Shown: piece after piece, positions 43,948-53,138 of the stretch
How the letters are laid out: each line of letters begins with the position of its first letter
Numbering within the stretch: the stretch's first letter is position 1
NCBI RefSeq assembly: GCF_000235605.1
Contig: NC_016584.1
Span: 980,001 to 1,044,000, forward strand
Direction: 5' to 3'
Source of the DNA: Desulfosporosinus orientis DSM 765
GTDB taxonomy: Bacteria; Bacillota; Desulfitobacteriia; Desulfitobacteriales; Desulfitobacteriaceae
Length of the DNA stretch: 64,000 bases
Translations under genes and position numbers: made by a program
The notes under the pieces: generated by a model
Database searches by the model: none
What the model saw: only the letters and a program-made list of their open reading frames with translations
What the model was told of the DNA's origin: nothing

Positions 43948-44385
43948 ATGAGTAATGTTAGAGGGGAAGACTGCGGATTCACACTCCTGGAAATGTTGCT
44001 TGTTTTAATTCTATTAGCAGGGGCAGGTTTTTATCTTCTGATTAAACTTCCTGTTAACTTTGAAAGACAACGCCTTGCTTTTGAGTCTACACAATTATTG
44101 GAAGAGATTCGAGATGCCCGACAAGCGGCCATGGCAGAAAATAATTGGTACGCAGTTAAGTTTTACTATCAAACTGGGAATCACCATTATCAAATCTTTC
44201 AACAAGGCAAAATGATAAAAAATATTTATTTGCAGGATGGGGTTGAATTCTTGGGCAGCCCTGGGGATTTAACTTTTAACGCTTTAGGACGAAGTGTGGG
44301 TACCACCATTACTTTGACTAATTCCGCTGGCGAGCGAAAAAGCGTGATAGTTGCACCGGTAGGCATGAGAATTCGGGAAAAGTAG
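43948..44385 (+). CDS. orphan pseudopilin (GspH/ComGD-like) between aroE and aroC
   Basis: A 145-residue prepilin with leader SNVRGEDCG, then FTLLEMLLVLILLAGAGFYL carrying Glu+5. The rest (LLEEIRDARQAAMAENNWYAVKF) matches GspH/ComGD-type minor pilins. It is spaced 12 bp from aroE and 17 bp from aroC, so it is presumably co-transcribed with them and may serve pilus locus 2, which has no GspH of its own. Confidence 0.8.
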   Translation: MSNVRGEDCGFTLLEMLLVLILLAGAGFYLLIKLPVNFERQRLAFESTQLLEEIRDARQAAMAENNWYAVKFYYQTGNHHYQIFQQGKMIKNIYLQDGVEFLGSPGDLTFNALGRSVGTTITLTNSAGERKSVIVAPVGMRIREK

Positions 44386-44402
44386 GCGTATAGAGAGAAG
44401 GG

Positions 44403-45560
44403 ATGAATGTGCGGTTTTTAACGGCCGGCGAATCACACGGACAAAAATTAGTAGGAATCATTGAAGGTATTCCGGCAGGAATTAGTATTTCAAAAGATGA
44501 AATTGATAAAGCTTTACGAAAACGTCAGCAAGGTCCCGGACGGGGCGGTAGGATGGCTATTGAAAAAGATGAGATTATGCTTGTTTCCGGTGTCCGGGGG
44601 GGCTTAAGCACCGGGGCCCCTATTGCTTTGGAAATTCTCAATAAGGACTGGGAAAATTGGGAGAAGTACATGACTTGGAGAGAGAATGCTGATCTGGAAA
44701 GCAGGAAAGTAATCATGCCCCGTCCTGGGCATGCAGATTTGTCGGGGTCTCTAAAATACCGTACAGAGGTCCGGAATATCCTGGAAAGAGCAAGTGCTCG
44801 GGAAACGGCCATGAGGGTTGCGATTGGGAGTATTGCTCGCCAAATCTTGTCCTTCTTAGGGGTAACCATCAAAGGTCATGTTCTTGCTGTCGGCGGTGTC
44901 CACGCTCAACGAAGGGATGATCATGATTTTTGGCAGCAAGTGGAGCAATCTGAGTGGTCGGTAGGAGACCCACTTGCTGAGAAAGAGATGTACAAGCTGG
45001 TGGATCTTGCCAAGAAGCAAGGAGAATCCTTAGGAGGGCTTCTGGAAGTACAAGTTCATCATGTCCCGGCAGGTTTAGGGTCTCATGTCCAGTGGGACCG
45101 AAAATTAGACGGAAAATTAGCTCAAGCGGTTCTCTCTGTACAGGCCATGAAAGGAGTATCCTTTGGCTTAGGCTTTGAAGCAGGAGAACGGATGGGTTCA
45201 AAAGTTCACGATCCGATTCGCTATACAGCAGGACAAGGCTACAGCAGAGTTTCCAATAATGCCGGAGGAATTGAGGGTGGAATGAGCAATGGGGAACCTA
45301 TTATCCTGCAAGCGGTAATGAAGCCGATTCCAACCCTTTATCAGCCCTTGGATACCGTTCATTTAGAAACGAAAGAGGTTGTCAAGGCCAGTGTGGAACG
45401 GTCAGATGTTTGCGCAGTACCGGCAGCTTTGGTTGTTTTGGAGCATGTTGTGGCTTGGGTTATTGCTGTAGCAGTGCTGGAAAAGTTTCCGGCTGACAAT
45501 GCGGTTGATTTACAAGCCGCTTGGCAGAGTTATGGAGATTATTTAACACTAAATCAATGA
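44403..45560 (+). CDS. aroC: chorismate synthase
   Basis: A 385-residue FMN-dependent enzyme making chorismate from EPSP. It shows the N-terminal RFLTAGESHGQKLVGIIEG, the RRQQGPGRGGRM-type loop (here RKRQQGPGRGGRM) and SNNAGGIEGGMSNGEPI near 285-305. It is full length. It lies in the order aroE-pilin-aroC-aroK-aroB. Confidence 0.97.
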   Translation: MNVRFLTAGESHGQKLVGIIEGIPAGISISKDEIDKALRKRQQGPGRGGRMAIEKDEIMLVSGVRGGLSTGAPIALEILNKDWENWEKYMTWRENADLESRKVIMPRPGHADLSGSLKYRTEVRNILERASARETAMRVAIGSIARQILSFLGVTIKGHVLAVGGVHAQRRDDHDFWQQVEQSEWSVGDPLAEKEMYKLVDLAKKQGESLGGLLEVQVHHVPAGLGSHVQWDRKLDGKLAQAVLSVQAMKGVSFGLGFEAGERMGSKVHDPIRYTAGQGYSRVSNNAGGIEGGMSNGEPIILQAVMKPIPTLYQPLDTVHLETKEVVKASVERSDVCAVPAALVVLEHVVAWVIAVAVLEKFPADNAVDLQAAWQSYGDYLTLNQ

Positions 45561-45574
45561 GAGGAAGGATTTCC

Positions 45575-46108
45575 ATGCGAAATATTGTTCTCATTGGATT
45601 TATGGGAACTGGTAAAAGTACGGTTGGCAAGCGCTTAGCTCAGTCACTGGCTTGGGATTTTGTTGATACGGATTATGAAATCGGAGCAGTCACGGACTTA
45701 AGTGTCAGTGAAATTTTTCGCCGCTATGGGGAGACCCGTTTTCGTTCAGAAGAAAGCATCGTTGTGGACAGGATCAGCCGGCAGGAACGTCTGGTGATAG
45801 CAACCGGCGGAGGGACTGCATTAAACCCGGCCAATTGGAGCGCTTTGGCTGAAAATGGAGTTATTATTGCTCTCCATGCCACCTTAGACGCAATTCTTGC
45901 CCGGATTGGACATAAAAATGATCGTCCGTTGCTTAAGGGACCTAAAGAGGCTATTGAAAAGTTATGGATTGAGCGGCAGAAGTGTTATGCTCAGGCGGAT
46001 TATATTGTGGATACTTCTCAAAAGACCGTGGATGAAGTGGTAAGAGAAATTCTTGCCCTGTTAGAGAGGATGGCGAAAAATGAGTTTAGTGACGTGGCAA
46101 AAGATTGA
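45575..46108 (+). CDS. aroK: shikimate kinase
   Basis: A 177-residue kinase. The Walker A is GFMGTGKST at about residues 8-16, the shikimate-binding region has DTDYEIG and FRSEES, and the GGG of ATGGGTAL is present. It phosphorylates shikimate. ATG 45575 follows GAGAGGAAGG, 14 bases after aroC. The 3' end overlaps aroB by 29 bases. Confidence 0.94.
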   Translation: MRNIVLIGFMGTGKSTVGKRLAQSLAWDFVDTDYEIGAVTDLSVSEIFRRYGETRFRSEESIVVDRISRQERLVIATGGGTALNPANWSALAENGVIIALHATLDAILARIGHKNDRPLLKGPKEAIEKLWIERQKCYAQADYIVDTSQKTVDEVVREILALLERMAKNEFSDVAKD

Positions 46109-47171
46109 TGTAGCGGCAAAGGACCCTTACCCGGTTTTCTTAGGGGCCTCTCTCGAAGAGTTGGGAGAATACTTGCATCGCCATTATCGGGATATAGAAC
46201 ACATCTTGGTTGTTTCAAATCCCGTGATAGCAGACATCTATTGGGAGCGCCTGAAGCAAGGACTTATGAATTACCGTCTGAATCTATTAATAGTTCCTGC
46301 GGGAGAAAACGAAAAATCCCTTGATCGTTTAAGTCAGCTTACCACAGAAGCTCTCCGTTGCGGCGCCGACCGAAAAACCCTGGTCATAGCTCTTGGTGGC
46401 GGAGTAATCGGAGATTTGACGGGATTTTTCGCCAGTATCTTCATGCGAGGAGTACGCTTCATTCAGGTTCCAACCACATTGTTGGCTCAGGTGGATAGTA
46501 GTATTGGCGGAAAAGTGGCGGTCAATCACCCGGCAGGTAAAAATATTCTCGGTGCCTTTTACCCGCCTCTCGCAGTTTGGACAGACTTTTCGACCTTGGA
46601 AACGTTAGAGTGGGACGAGGTGGAAAATGGTTTAGCCGAAAGCATTAAACACGCTATAATTTCTGACTTGGCCTTATTTGAGTTTTTTGAGAATGAACAA
46701 CAGCGTATTAAACAACGGGATAAAACCATTTGGAGAGAAATGGTGACCAGGTCTTCAGCAGTTAAAGTGAAGATTGTTTCAGAAGACGAACATGAGCAAG
46801 GTATTCGAGGTTTGTTAAATCTTGGTCATAGCTTCGGACATGCCTTAGAAACACAAATGAATTACTCAGGAATTACTCATGGACAAGGGGTTAGTATCGG
46901 GATCGTTGCGGCTGCTCATTTGGCTCATGCTAAAGGGTTGATGTCCAGAGCGGAGGTTGAAAGGGCGAGAAGGCTCCTCGAAGTCTTTGGATTACCAACC
47001 ACGATAAAGGAGCAAAACCCGCAGACGTTGCTGCAGCATATGCAGGCGGATAAGAAAAATCAAGGCGGCCGCAAAATTCTTATTTTGCCGAAAGGGATCG
47101 GCCAGGCCATTGTCTCAAGGGAGTGTACAGATCAGGAGATTTTATCTGCCTGGCAGCAGGTCATAGCTTAA
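46080..47171 (+). CDS. aroB: 3-dehydroquinate synthase
   Basis: A 363-residue NAD- and metal-dependent enzyme for the second shikimate step. Visible motifs are LGGGVIGDLTGFFAS, the FIQVPTTLLAQVDSSIGGK stretch (cut across residues 125-143), the metal-binding GLAESIKHAII and LNLGHSFGHALE histidines, and GHGVSIG-like HGQGVSIG. It overlaps aroK and ends in a strong terminator. Confidence 0.96.
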   Translation: MSLVTWQKIDVAAKDPYPVFLGASLEELGEYLHRHYRDIEHILVVSNPVIADIYWERLKQGLMNYRLNLLIVPAGENEKSLDRLSQLTTEALRCGADRKTLVIALGGGVIGDLTGFFASIFMRGVRFIQVPTTLLAQVDSSIGGKVAVNHPAGKNILGAFYPPLAVWTDFSTLETLEWDEVENGLAESIKHAIISDLALFEFFENEQQRIKQRDKTIWREMVTRSSAVKVKIVSEDEHEQGIRGLLNLGHSFGHALETQMNYSGITHGQGVSIGIVAAAHLAHAKGLMSRAEVERARRLLEVFGLPTTIKEQNPQTLLQHMQADKKNQGGRKILILPKGIGQAIVSRECTDQEILSAWQQVIA

Positions 47172-47189
47172 GAAACTTAAAAACTATTT

Positions 47190-47225
47190 AATCTGACAAA
47201 GAGAAATCTTTGTCAGATTTTTTTG
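47190..47225 (+). terminator. intrinsic terminator after aroB
   Basis: 13-base perfect arms (47190-47202 and 47207-47219) with a GAAA loop and a T-run. Confidence 0.93.
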
Positions 47226-47336
47226 CAAAAAATGCAAAATTGAAATCTATTAGAGATATATTGGAGAGAATGACAAATTTAGGCATATCCTAGGATATTA
47301 ATGTCAGTCTAGAAGGGATTTCATCATCAATAGAGA

Positions 47337-47753
47337 ATGAAAAAAGAATTATGTATTAATGATTGGAAAGTTGTGGGTTGCACATTGGGAACCGGGAATA
47401 ATCAAAATCATTATGCAGGCTTCACGCTTTGGGAAATTCTGGTTGTCCTTTTCTTAATGGGAATTCTCTTAATGTCTTTTACCCCACATTTTGGTTCGGC
47501 AAGCAGCTTGGTAAGGAAGCAGATGGATCAGGCAAACATCCGGAGAATTGAAGGAGCAGTTCAGCTTTATAAAATTGATGTAGGAACGTTTCCTCTCAGT
47601 GTAGAGGATTTAGTAAACTCTCCGGATGGAGTGAGGGGATGGCACGGCCCATATATAAAAGAAATTCCTCATAGTCCTTATAACACAGAACAGGACTACC
47701 AGATTAACTCTTCCGGACGAGTAACTCATGCTTCGCCTGGCCAGGAAGAATAA
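47337..47753 (+). CDS. GspG-like pseudopilin, locus 2
   Basis: A 138-residue prepilin with a long 27-residue leader, then AG|FTLWEILVVLFLMGILLM with Glu+5. The C-terminal half has the GspG pattern: AVQLYKIDVGTFPLSVEDL, then GWHGPYIKEIPHSPYN. GspG is the major pseudopilin of type II secretion, but no secretin or other secretion gene is near, so it is taken as a pilus component. The ribosome site is weak. Confidence 0.8.
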   Translation: MKKELCINDWKVVGCTLGTGNNQNHYAGFTLWEILVVLFLMGILLMSFTPHFGSASSLVRKQMDQANIRRIEGAVQLYKIDVGTFPLSVEDLVNSPDGVRGWHGPYIKEIPHSPYNTEQDYQINSSGRVTHASPGQEE

Positions 47754-47756
47754 CGG

Positions 47757-48179
47757 TTGGCGGGGTCGAAGGGGGCAGGGACCATTCAAGAGTCATGTGA
47801 ATGTAGAAAAGCTAAAGGTTATGTCATGTTCGATGTACTGTTTGCTCTTTTCCTTTTTTCCTTAGGATTTGGAGTTCTCTTTGAATTAACTGCAGCAGCC
47901 CTATCAGAATCAAGCCAGGCCACGAGCCTTATGGAAGGAGCTAATCTTGCCCAAGAAACTATGGATCAGCTGGCAGCCCATAGTTGGAGTGAGAATATTG
48001 CCTGCGGTGATTGTATCCCTGGTGAAGCGGTGGAAGGAACCCAGGGTAAATTTTGTTGGCATGTTTACTCTCAATGGCAGGATATCCCCCAACTATTAAA
48101 GGTAAGTATTGAGGTTACTTGGACGGAACGGGGAACTCCTTATCAATATAAATTGGAGACCCTCTATGCAGTTGAATAG
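47757..48179 (+). CDS. GspI/PilV-like minor prepilin, locus 2
   Basis: A 140-residue protein with a prepilin-like N-terminus: leader ending RKAKG, then YVMFDVLFALFLFSLGFGVLF. Glu+5 is replaced by Asp and the +1 residue is Tyr, which is unusual. SLMEGANLAQETMDQLAAHSW resembles GspI/PilV. The start is uncertain (TTG 47757 with little ribosome site). It overlaps the next gene by 14 bases. Confidence 0.7.
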   Translation: MAGSKGAGTIQESCECRKAKGYVMFDVLFALFLFSLGFGVLFELTAAALSESSQATSLMEGANLAQETMDQLAAHSWSENIACGDCIPGEAVEGTQGKFCWHVYSQWQDIPQLLKVSIEVTWTERGTPYQYKLETLYAVE

Positions 48180-48675
48180 GAAGGCGGAAACCCAAGAACA
48201 GGGTATGACCTTGATGGAGGTATTGTTTGCCTTGCTGATTTCGGGCATCTTTTTGATGGTAGCCATGGGTCTGTTCACTGATCAGTGGCGTGGAGCGCGG
48301 GTACTAAAAAATCATTTGGAAGCCCAGTATTCCGTGTTGACGGCAGGTAAAACGCTTTCCGATGCCATCCGTATGTCTCAACGGACAACCTGGGAAGAGA
48401 CTGGTCAATTAAAGGTTCTGCCATTGCCTGATGAATCAACTCCCCGGCCAACTCAGGATTCCTATTTCTTGGATGATTTAGATGGTAATGGTCAGGCGGA
48501 TCTTTATTGGCGGCATGCAGGAGTTTCTCAGCCCGTGGCAAGTCATCTCATCAGTTGGGAGTGCAGGGAGGTTGAACCGGGATTGTGGAAAATTGTCTTA
48601 CAAGCGAAGGTCGATGGTCAAGGAGCTGCTTGGCAAACCTTGATTCGCCAGCGGGTAATTGGGCTGGCTCCTTAA
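48166..48675 (+). CDS. GspJ/PilW-like minor prepilin, locus 2
   Basis: A 169-residue prepilin: leader with QEQG, then MTLMEVLFALLISGIFLMVA (Glu+5 present), followed by a GspJ/PilW-type region. ATG 48166 lies within the end of the previous gene, showing translational coupling; the longer frame from 48109 is rejected because it would extend deep into that gene. Confidence 0.77.
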   Translation: MQLNRKAETQEQGMTLMEVLFALLISGIFLMVAMGLFTDQWRGARVLKNHLEAQYSVLTAGKTLSDAIRMSQRTTWEETGQLKVLPLPDESTPRPTQDSYFLDDLDGNGQADLYWRHAGVSQPVASHLISWECREVEPGLWKIVLQAKVDGQGAAWQTLIRQRVIGLAP

Positions 48676-48692
48676 CCGGGGATAATGTTAAC

Positions 48693-49079
48693 ATGCGGGG
48701 CAGCAAATGTTTCGGCTATATTAGCTTGCTTATCTTACTCTTGTTAACTGTGTTTTCCGGACTGGGGATGGAGAGCTATCTTAAAGCCAATGCCGAAAAC
48801 CGGATGGTAAAGCGTGAAACTCAAAGCAGACAAGCGCTCTACTTAGCTGAAGGTGGGATTGAGTGGGCAAAGGCTCATCTCCTTGTCAATTCGGAACTGC
48901 GGGGGGGAAGCTTAACCTTTGACACAGGACATACTGATATTCAGATAGAAGAAAGCGGAGGGGAATATACTGTGTTAGCAACGGGACTATCCGGAAGAGC
49001 TGTTCGCAAAATTGAAGCGCGTATATTATTAATGGACGGAGCCTGGGCTATAAACAGTTATCAGGAACTTCATAGGTGA
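48693..49079 (+). CDS. PilX/GspK-like minor pilus protein, locus 2
   Basis: A 128-residue protein with an N-terminal helix (YISLLILLLLTVFSGLGM) and the PilX-type RQALYLAEGGIEWAKAHL. No clear prepilin cleavage motif is visible. ATG 48693 has a weak ribosome site (GGGGAT). Upstream starts would run within the previous gene. The stop overlaps the GTG/ATG region of pilB. Confidence 0.68.
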   Translation: MRGSKCFGYISLLILLLLTVFSGLGMESYLKANAENRMVKRETQSRQALYLAEGGIEWAKAHLLVNSELRGGSLTFDTGHTDIQIEESGGEYTVLATGLSGRAVRKIEARILLMDGAWAINSYQELHR

Positions 49080-49084
49080 GGTTT

Positions 49085-50773
49085 ATGAATAATGAAGAGG
49101 AGTTTATCCGGTTTTTATTGGCCAAGGGCTATATCCCTAATGCCCAGGTATCTAAAGGGTTAAGCTTTAAGGGTGGAGAATCCATGGCAGACGCCCTGGT
49201 GCGGACAGGTATCCTAAGCCAAACTCAATTGGCGGAAGCGGTACGTCAATATTTAGAGATTCCGGAAATAAAACTGACGAGAGTCACAATTGACCCTGCT
49301 GTGGCCTGTTTAGTTCCCGAAGGTATGGCTCGTCGCTATACCCTTATTCCCTATGAACGTTATTTCGGAGTATTAAAGGTAGCAATGTATGACCCAACCC
49401 ACGAACGGGCTTTAAGAGATGTTAGAATGTTTACGGGGTTTGAGATTGAACCGGTGTTTGCCGAGAAGGAGGAAATCGAGGCTGCCATCCGACAATATTT
49501 AACGGTAGAGCAATCCGTAGCTCAGCTTGCTCATTTAGAGAATAATGTTTTTAAAAATCCGGGCGTTTCAGTGGATGCAACGGAATCAAGAGAACTTGAT
49601 TCTTTAGAAGATGAAGCCCCCACCTTAAGATTCGTTAATTCCGTATTGCATGAGGCCATTGCTCAGGGTGTCAGCGACATCCATTGGGAACCTCGCAAAG
49701 AGGTTTTTTTAGTTCGTTATCGCGTAGACGGTAAACTCCTTAAAAAATATGATCTATCACCAAAGGCTGCACGAGGTATTGTTTCATGTTTAAAAGTAAT
49801 GGCCCAGATGAATGTTGCTGAACGCCGGTTTCCTCAAGATGGGCGTATGACATTTTCAACAGGGCTTCGTTATATCGACTTAAGAATGTCTTCTATGCCT
49901 ACCGTATTCGGAGAGAAAATTGTGGTACGGCTCTTAGACCCGGAGATGGCGCAGCTTCCCCTCAAGGACTTAGGCATGCGTACTGAAGTTCAAGCAGGAG
50001 TTCAAGCTCTGCTGAAACGTCCGAATGGGTTGCTGCTGGTCGTTGGGCCAACGGGAAGCGGCAAGACAACAACACTCTATGCTTTGCTTAGAGAATTAAA
50101 TGCTGAAGAGCAAAACATTATATCCATCGAAGAGCCGGTAGAATATCAGTTAGAAGGGGTCAATCAGGTACAGGTAAACCTTTCTGCCGGCTTAAGCTTT
50201 CCGGTAGGTTTAAAGCATATTTTGCGTCAAGATCCGGATGTTATTATGATTGGGGAAATTCGCGATCAAGAAACAGCGAGAATCGCTATTACAGCCTCCC
50301 TTACCGGACATTTGGTTTTGTCCACTTTACATACAAACACAGCTGCAGAGGCTTTAGCTCGATTGATTGACATGGGAGTTGAACCCTACTTGTTGGCTTC
50401 CGCTGTCAGTGGGGTTCTGTCACAGCGTCTGGTACGGCAGTTATGCGGCCATTGCAAGACTGGGTATACAATTTCTGCAGCAGAAAAAAGAGATCTGGGG
50501 TTTCCTGCTTCCATTAATAAACTGTATCGGTCTGTCGGATGTCCAGAATGCCTGGGGACAGGTTATCGCGGCAGGGTGGGAATTCATGAATTCCTGCTTT
50601 ATAATCAAGAAATTAAGGAACTGGTTCTGGCTGTACAAAATGCCAGGGATATCGAACTACAGGCCGTGGTATCGGGAATGCTGACGGTTTACGAAGATGG
50701 TATGATGAAAGCCAGCCAAGGAATTACGTCAGTAGAGGAAGTTTTAAGGGTTACTTCAGGAATTGAAGGATAA
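49085..50773 (+). CDS. pilB: type IV pilus assembly ATPase PilB, locus 2
   Basis: A 562-residue extension ATPase with a single N-terminal MshEN-like domain whose RLGE motifs are degenerate. The core has Walker A GPTGSGKTTTLYALL, IMIGEIRDQETARIA, a TGHLVLSTLHTNTA His box and zinc cysteines (CGHC/CPEC). ATG 49085 follows AGGTGAGG. Loss of the motif, unlike locus 1 PilB, suggests it is not controlled by c-di-GMP. It is followed by pilT and pilC. Confidence 0.93.
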   Translation: MNNEEEFIRFLLAKGYIPNAQVSKGLSFKGGESMADALVRTGILSQTQLAEAVRQYLEIPEIKLTRVTIDPAVACLVPEGMARRYTLIPYERYFGVLKVAMYDPTHERALRDVRMFTGFEIEPVFAEKEEIEAAIRQYLTVEQSVAQLAHLENNVFKNPGVSVDATESRELDSLEDEAPTLRFVNSVLHEAIAQGVSDIHWEPRKEVFLVRYRVDGKLLKKYDLSPKAARGIVSCLKVMAQMNVAERRFPQDGRMTFSTGLRYIDLRMSSMPTVFGEKIVVRLLDPEMAQLPLKDLGMRTEVQAGVQALLKRPNGLLLVVGPTGSGKTTTLYALLRELNAEEQNIISIEEPVEYQLEGVNQVQVNLSAGLSFPVGLKHILRQDPDVIMIGEIRDQETARIAITASLTGHLVLSTLHTNTAAEALARLIDMGVEPYLLASAVSGVLSQRLVRQLCGHCKTGYTISAAEKRDLGFPASINKLYRSVGCPECLGTGYRGRVGIHEFLLYNQEIKELVLAVQNARDIELQAVVSGMLTVYEDGMMKASQGITSVEEVLRVTSGIEG

Positions 50774-50790
50774 GAAGGGATTGGGGAATC

Positions 50791-51837
50791 ATGGCTTCAT
50801 TACAAGAACTTTTTCACTTAGCCGGAGAAAAAAAAGCCTCTGATATACATTTAACGGTTGAGAGCCCTCCTGTTTTACGTATTAATGGATCTTTGCTTCA
50901 GAACAAGATGGAAAAACTTACTCAGGCAGATTTAAACCATTATGCCAATTCTCTGATGAATGAGAATCAAGCTAAACGATTTGCTGAGTTCGGCGAGTTG
51001 GATATGTCCTATAGTTTGCCGGGTGTCGGGCGCTATCGGGTTAACATCTTCCGGCAGAGAGGGTCTATTGGCATTGTCATTCGTTTAATTCCTTTTGTCA
51101 TCCCCAGTCCGGAAGCCTTAGGACTTCCTCCTGTAAGTATAGAACTAGCCAAACTCCATAAAGGATTGGTTTTGGTGACTGGCCCGACTGGGAGCGGTAA
51201 ATCGACAACCTTAGCTTCTCTAATTGATTACATCAATCAAACTCGAGCTTGTCATATCATGACAATTGAAGACCCCATTGAATATTTGCACAGACATAAA
51301 CTGAGCTTAGTTAATCAGCGAGAGGTTGGCAACGATACTTATTCCTTTACGAACGCCTTGCGGGCTGTATTGAGACAAGATCCGGATGTCGTTTTAGTGG
51401 GAGAAATGCGGGATTTAGAAACCATCGCGACAGCTATCACTGCTGCTGAGACGGGGCACTTGGTCTTTAGCACCCTGCATACCAACGATGCTACTCAGTC
51501 TGTGGATCGTATGATCGATGTTTTTCCGCCTCATCAGCAGCAGCAAATCCGTGTGCAGCTGGCGGCAGTTTTAGAAGGAATTATGTCTCAACAATTGTTC
51601 CCCAGGGCGGATGGCAAAGGGAGAGTGGCCGCTATTGAAGTCATGGCAGCAACCCCGGCAGTCCGGAGCCTTATAAGGGAAGGGAAAACCCATCAGCTTC
51701 CGACAGTTATACAAACTAATGCCAAGTTGGGAATGCAAACTATGGATAAGGCAATTATGGATTTAGTGAAAAAGGGGCTTGTGGCTTATGATGTTGCCCA
51801 AGAAAAGCTGCAGAGTCCCGATAGCTTAAGAAGGTGA
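50791..51837 (+). CDS. pilT: pilus retraction ATPase PilT
   Basis: A 348-residue PilT. Walker A is GPTGSGKSTT; LRQDPDVVLVGEMRD and the PilT-specific AAETGHLVFSTLHTNDA follow, with IDVFPPHQQQQIR. PilT depolymerises pili and powers twitching or DNA uptake. It is the only PilT in the window, so locus 1 pili may also depend on it. It overlaps pilC by four bases. Confidence 0.95.
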   Translation: MASLQELFHLAGEKKASDIHLTVESPPVLRINGSLLQNKMEKLTQADLNHYANSLMNENQAKRFAEFGELDMSYSLPGVGRYRVNIFRQRGSIGIVIRLIPFVIPSPEALGLPPVSIELAKLHKGLVLVTGPTGSGKSTTLASLIDYINQTRACHIMTIEDPIEYLHRHKLSLVNQREVGNDTYSFTNALRAVLRQDPDVVLVGEMRDLETIATAITAAETGHLVFSTLHTNDATQSVDRMIDVFPPHQQQQIRVQLAAVLEGIMSQQLFPRADGKGRVAAIEVMAATPAVRSLIREGKTHQLPTVIQTNAKLGMQTMDKAIMDLVKKGLVAYDVAQEKLQSPDSLRR

Positions 51838-53036
51838 GCGGGAACTATTACTTCTGGAAAGCAGTTGACCCTAATGGCAAGATTCAGCGCGGAGCCTGGT
51901 CAGGAGATGGAATTTCAGAGGTACAAACTCGCTTAAGGCAGGAAAGCTATTTCCCCATAAGTGTGCGGTCGGTCTTTCAATGGAAAAATGCTCTTTTTCT
52001 CTCTGGAGCTTATAGGTGGAGCAGTTTTTTTCGTCGTCTTGCCACACTGCTGGAAGCTGGCATTCCCTTGCTCCAGGCCTTGGAGATTATAACTTCCAGT
52101 GAAGAGAAAAGCTCCCGCGAGCAGGAACAATGGAGATGCCTTAAGGAGCAAGTTGAAGGAGGGAATGATCTTTCCGAGGCTCTGGCCCTTTTAAACCCAA
52201 GCCCCAATTCCTTTATACTCTCTATGGTTAAAGCAGGCGAGTACACTGGAACAGTTGCCAAAGTCCTCTCTGAGGTAGCTGATGAGTTAGAGCATGAGTA
52301 TGTTTATAACCAGCAAGTCAAAGCTGCTCTCGCCTACCCTATGGTACTGTTTGCAACGGTTCTTTTAGTAATTTATGTTCTTTCTGTGTGGGTTCTTCCC
52401 ATGTACCAAAAACTCTTCCTGAGTGTTGGCGCTAAAGATTTACCATTTTTGACTAAAGTCATATTTGGGGTTAGTCAAAAACTTCCCCTTATTATGGGGG
52501 GGATTCTTAGCTTAGTCAGTGTGAGTTTCCTGGTTCTGAGATTCACTTGGCGAGAACGCTGGAAAATTAAATTGGAGAGTATTTTGGGGCGTATGCCTCT
52601 AGTGGGGAAAATCTATCGGCTTCGGGATCTGGTTCAATTCAGCAATATGTTAGAGCGTTTACTGAAAGCTGGGATTCCCCTATTAGAAGGGTTGCGCCTG
52701 ACGGCGGGAACTTTGCGCAGTCCTGAAATGTTGGAGCTTATTAATCAGCTCGTCATAAATGTACGTCAAGGCGAACGAATGGCGCCATTGTTGAGGGAAA
52801 GCAGAATCTTCCCTAAAGAAGGTGCTGTTATGATCGAAATTGCTGAAGAATCAGGAGAGCTTGAGCACATGTTTCGTTATGTGGCACAAATGTTTCGCCG
52901 TGATTTGGAAGAAAAGCTGAATCGGGTCATGCGTATGATCGGACCGGTTCTTATTTTAGTCGTAGCAGCTTTGGTTGGTTTTGTTGCCTGTGGGGTTATA
53001 CTTCCTATTTTTGATCTCAGTTCACATCTTGAATAA
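51834..53036 (+). CDS. pilC: type IV pilus platform protein PilC, locus 2
   Basis: A 400-residue GspF/PilC protein with two T2SSF domains (about 60-185 and 265-385). Hydrophobic helices lie near 165-190, 215-235 and 370-395. GTG 51834 overlaps the pilT stop (GTGA), indicating coupling. It pairs with PilB/PilT of locus 2. Confidence 0.92.
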   Translation: MSGNYYFWKAVDPNGKIQRGAWSGDGISEVQTRLRQESYFPISVRSVFQWKNALFLSGAYRWSSFFRRLATLLEAGIPLLQALEIITSSEEKSSREQEQWRCLKEQVEGGNDLSEALALLNPSPNSFILSMVKAGEYTGTVAKVLSEVADELEHEYVYNQQVKAALAYPMVLFATVLLVIYVLSVWVLPMYQKLFLSVGAKDLPFLTKVIFGVSQKLPLIMGGILSLVSVSFLVLRFTWRERWKIKLESILGRMPLVGKIYRLRDLVQFSNMLERLLKAGIPLLEGLRLTAGTLRSPEMLELINQLVINVRQGERMAPLLRESRIFPKEGAVMIEIAEESGELEHMFRYVAQMFRRDLEEKLNRVMRMIGPVLILVVAALVGFVACGVILPIFDLSSHLE

Positions 53037-53138
53037 CATAAAAGACAGTTAGAGACAGTCAAAAGAAGCCTGAATGAGAAGCTTTAAATAAGTGCTTATC
53101 TGCTGAACGTTGTTATGAAGATGAAGGAGGAGATTGGG

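Noticed and set aside
47337-53036. Type II secretion system
   Set aside because: GspG/H/I/J-like pilins and PilB/PilC could suggest it, but there is no secretin and PilT, PilD and PilM-like genes point to type IV pili, as expected in a single-membrane cell.
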